This document shows, piece after piece, positions 49,901-51,738 of a stretch of DNA of 64,000 nt (the stretch's first letter is position 1; each line of letters opens with the position of its first letter). The stretch is from Aurelia coerulea (lineage: Eukaryota; Cnidaria; Scyphozoa; Semaeostomeae; Ulmaridae), in assembly GCA_039566865.1 (NCBI GenBank), contig CM076943.1:43966663-44030662 (forward strand), written 5' to 3'. Under the pieces are notes generated by a model. It had not been told where the DNA came from. It made no database searches and saw only the letters and a program-made list of their open reading frames with translations. Both the position numbers and the translations under genes were made by a program.

Positions 49901-51185
49901 ACTTCTAGTATGGTCATAAATGACAGAAATAAATGCGAACTATCATTGGAGACTTCAATGATGATAAAAAATCTGAAAACTTTGACTCTTAGGCAAGATT
50001 GAGTATTTTGCTTAAAAACTATAGCTCAAAATAAGGTTTTTTAACGTGTAAATTTCTTACCTTGCTGTATCAAAAGCAAACATTTTATCATCTGTGAATA
50101 TTTTTGGGTCTTTGAAAAAGCAATTCAAAAAGAAAATTTCGTCAAAAGTTTGATAATCAATTTTTGGTGATTTTTTAAACAGGAGTACTTTTTTGGGACA
50201 CCCGGTAGATGGACCAAATCGCTATACTTTTTTGGATACCCGGTACATTCCTCGGTTGAACGTTCTCATTCTTTGCCAAACGACCACATAAATGGATGTT
50301 ATGTCTCGTTCAATTCCTACCCTGACCATCACCCCTCACGAGCAGCCCGGAGGTCAACAAAAATTTCCTTTTGGTAATTACAACCGTTGAACAAGTCAAA
50401 TTACTGGGCGTTATTATTGACTCCAAGCTGAAATTTAATGACCATGGGAAATCTCTCTGTCGTAAAGTTAACAGAAATGTTAGTGCCTTCTCCAGGGCTG
50501 CTAAGGTTATTGACCCACCCAAATGTAAATTGCTTTATAATTCTTTTGTCATGTCAAACTTCAGGTACAGCACCTAATTTTAACAAAAATTACTAAATAT
50601 GAATATTTTGCGGGTTCTTACTGTATTGCCCTCTTATTTGGGTATCTTGTGGAAGAACTGCCAATAAAGAAATTAGTAGGGTTCATAATTGAGCTCTTCG
50701 TATCCCATTGAAAGATTATAATGTTTCATTTGATGAACTGCTCGTTAGAAACAACGAAAAAACAGTTCATTTTGAGAACATGCAGGAACTCATGTATGAA
50801 GTATATAAATCACTCAATCAATCATGAAAACCCTTCTTTCTTATGGGATGTATTCACAACGAAAGAAATTAATTACAACATGAGAATTAAAGATATTCTC
50901 ACACTTCCCAAGGCATCGACTGCGTCTTTCTGTACAAATTCGATAGCGTTCAGGGGTAGGGGTAGCATACTTTGGAACGGTACACTTGATGTGATTAAGA
51001 GCAGCAATACAGTTTCCGTTTTTGGCAAAAAAAACATAAAAATTGGGCTGACGAGGGTTGCTTTTGTAAAATTTGTAAATAGTATTGCTGTAAATTAGTT
51101 TTAGTTAGTTGGTATTATTAGTTGATGCCTTCTGGCACAAACTACAACATTATCCAACGGTAAATAAAGTGATTATCATTATTTA

Positions 51186-51216
<31 letters not shown>

Positions 51217-51661
51217 TCCTGCACAAATGCCTGGGTGCCGGCAAATTTTTGTGGCGAATGCCCGGGGCCGGGCACTGAATAAATGCCATATTCCCTGTTA
51301 CTGCATAAGGAAGAGCTCCTGTTTTTGTCGAATGTCACTCAATTTCCTGGGGGCAGGGCAAAAATTCACGGTCAAGTGCCTGGTGACTGGGAATATTTTT
51401 TGTGCAAATGCCTGAGGGTGTCCCGGGAGGGATGGTCAGGGTAAGAGTTGCTGGGCGTATTTGAATGAATCAAATGTTGCCTGATAGCAGAATTCTCCTT
51501 GTATGGAATCATTTAAAACACTTTTGAAGTCATTTTTATTTCGAAAACATTTTAACATAAACCATGTATAATGTATTATTAATTTATCGTTTTAGATTGT
51601 CAAGTATGTACTGCGCCTATGAGCCCTGAGGAAATACGGTGCAATATAAATATCTTTATTA

Positions 51662-51738
<77 letters not shown>

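Larger units (their letters stand above)
48747..50243. mobile_element. family C element carrying two nested TA insertions
   Basis: CCGGGTGTCCCAGAAAAAAA to ACTTTTTTGGATACCCGG between TA dinucleotides. It would be about 560 bp without the inserts at 49048-49435 (family E) and 49662-50205. It starts 38 bp after the exon 16 donor. Confidence 0.87.
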
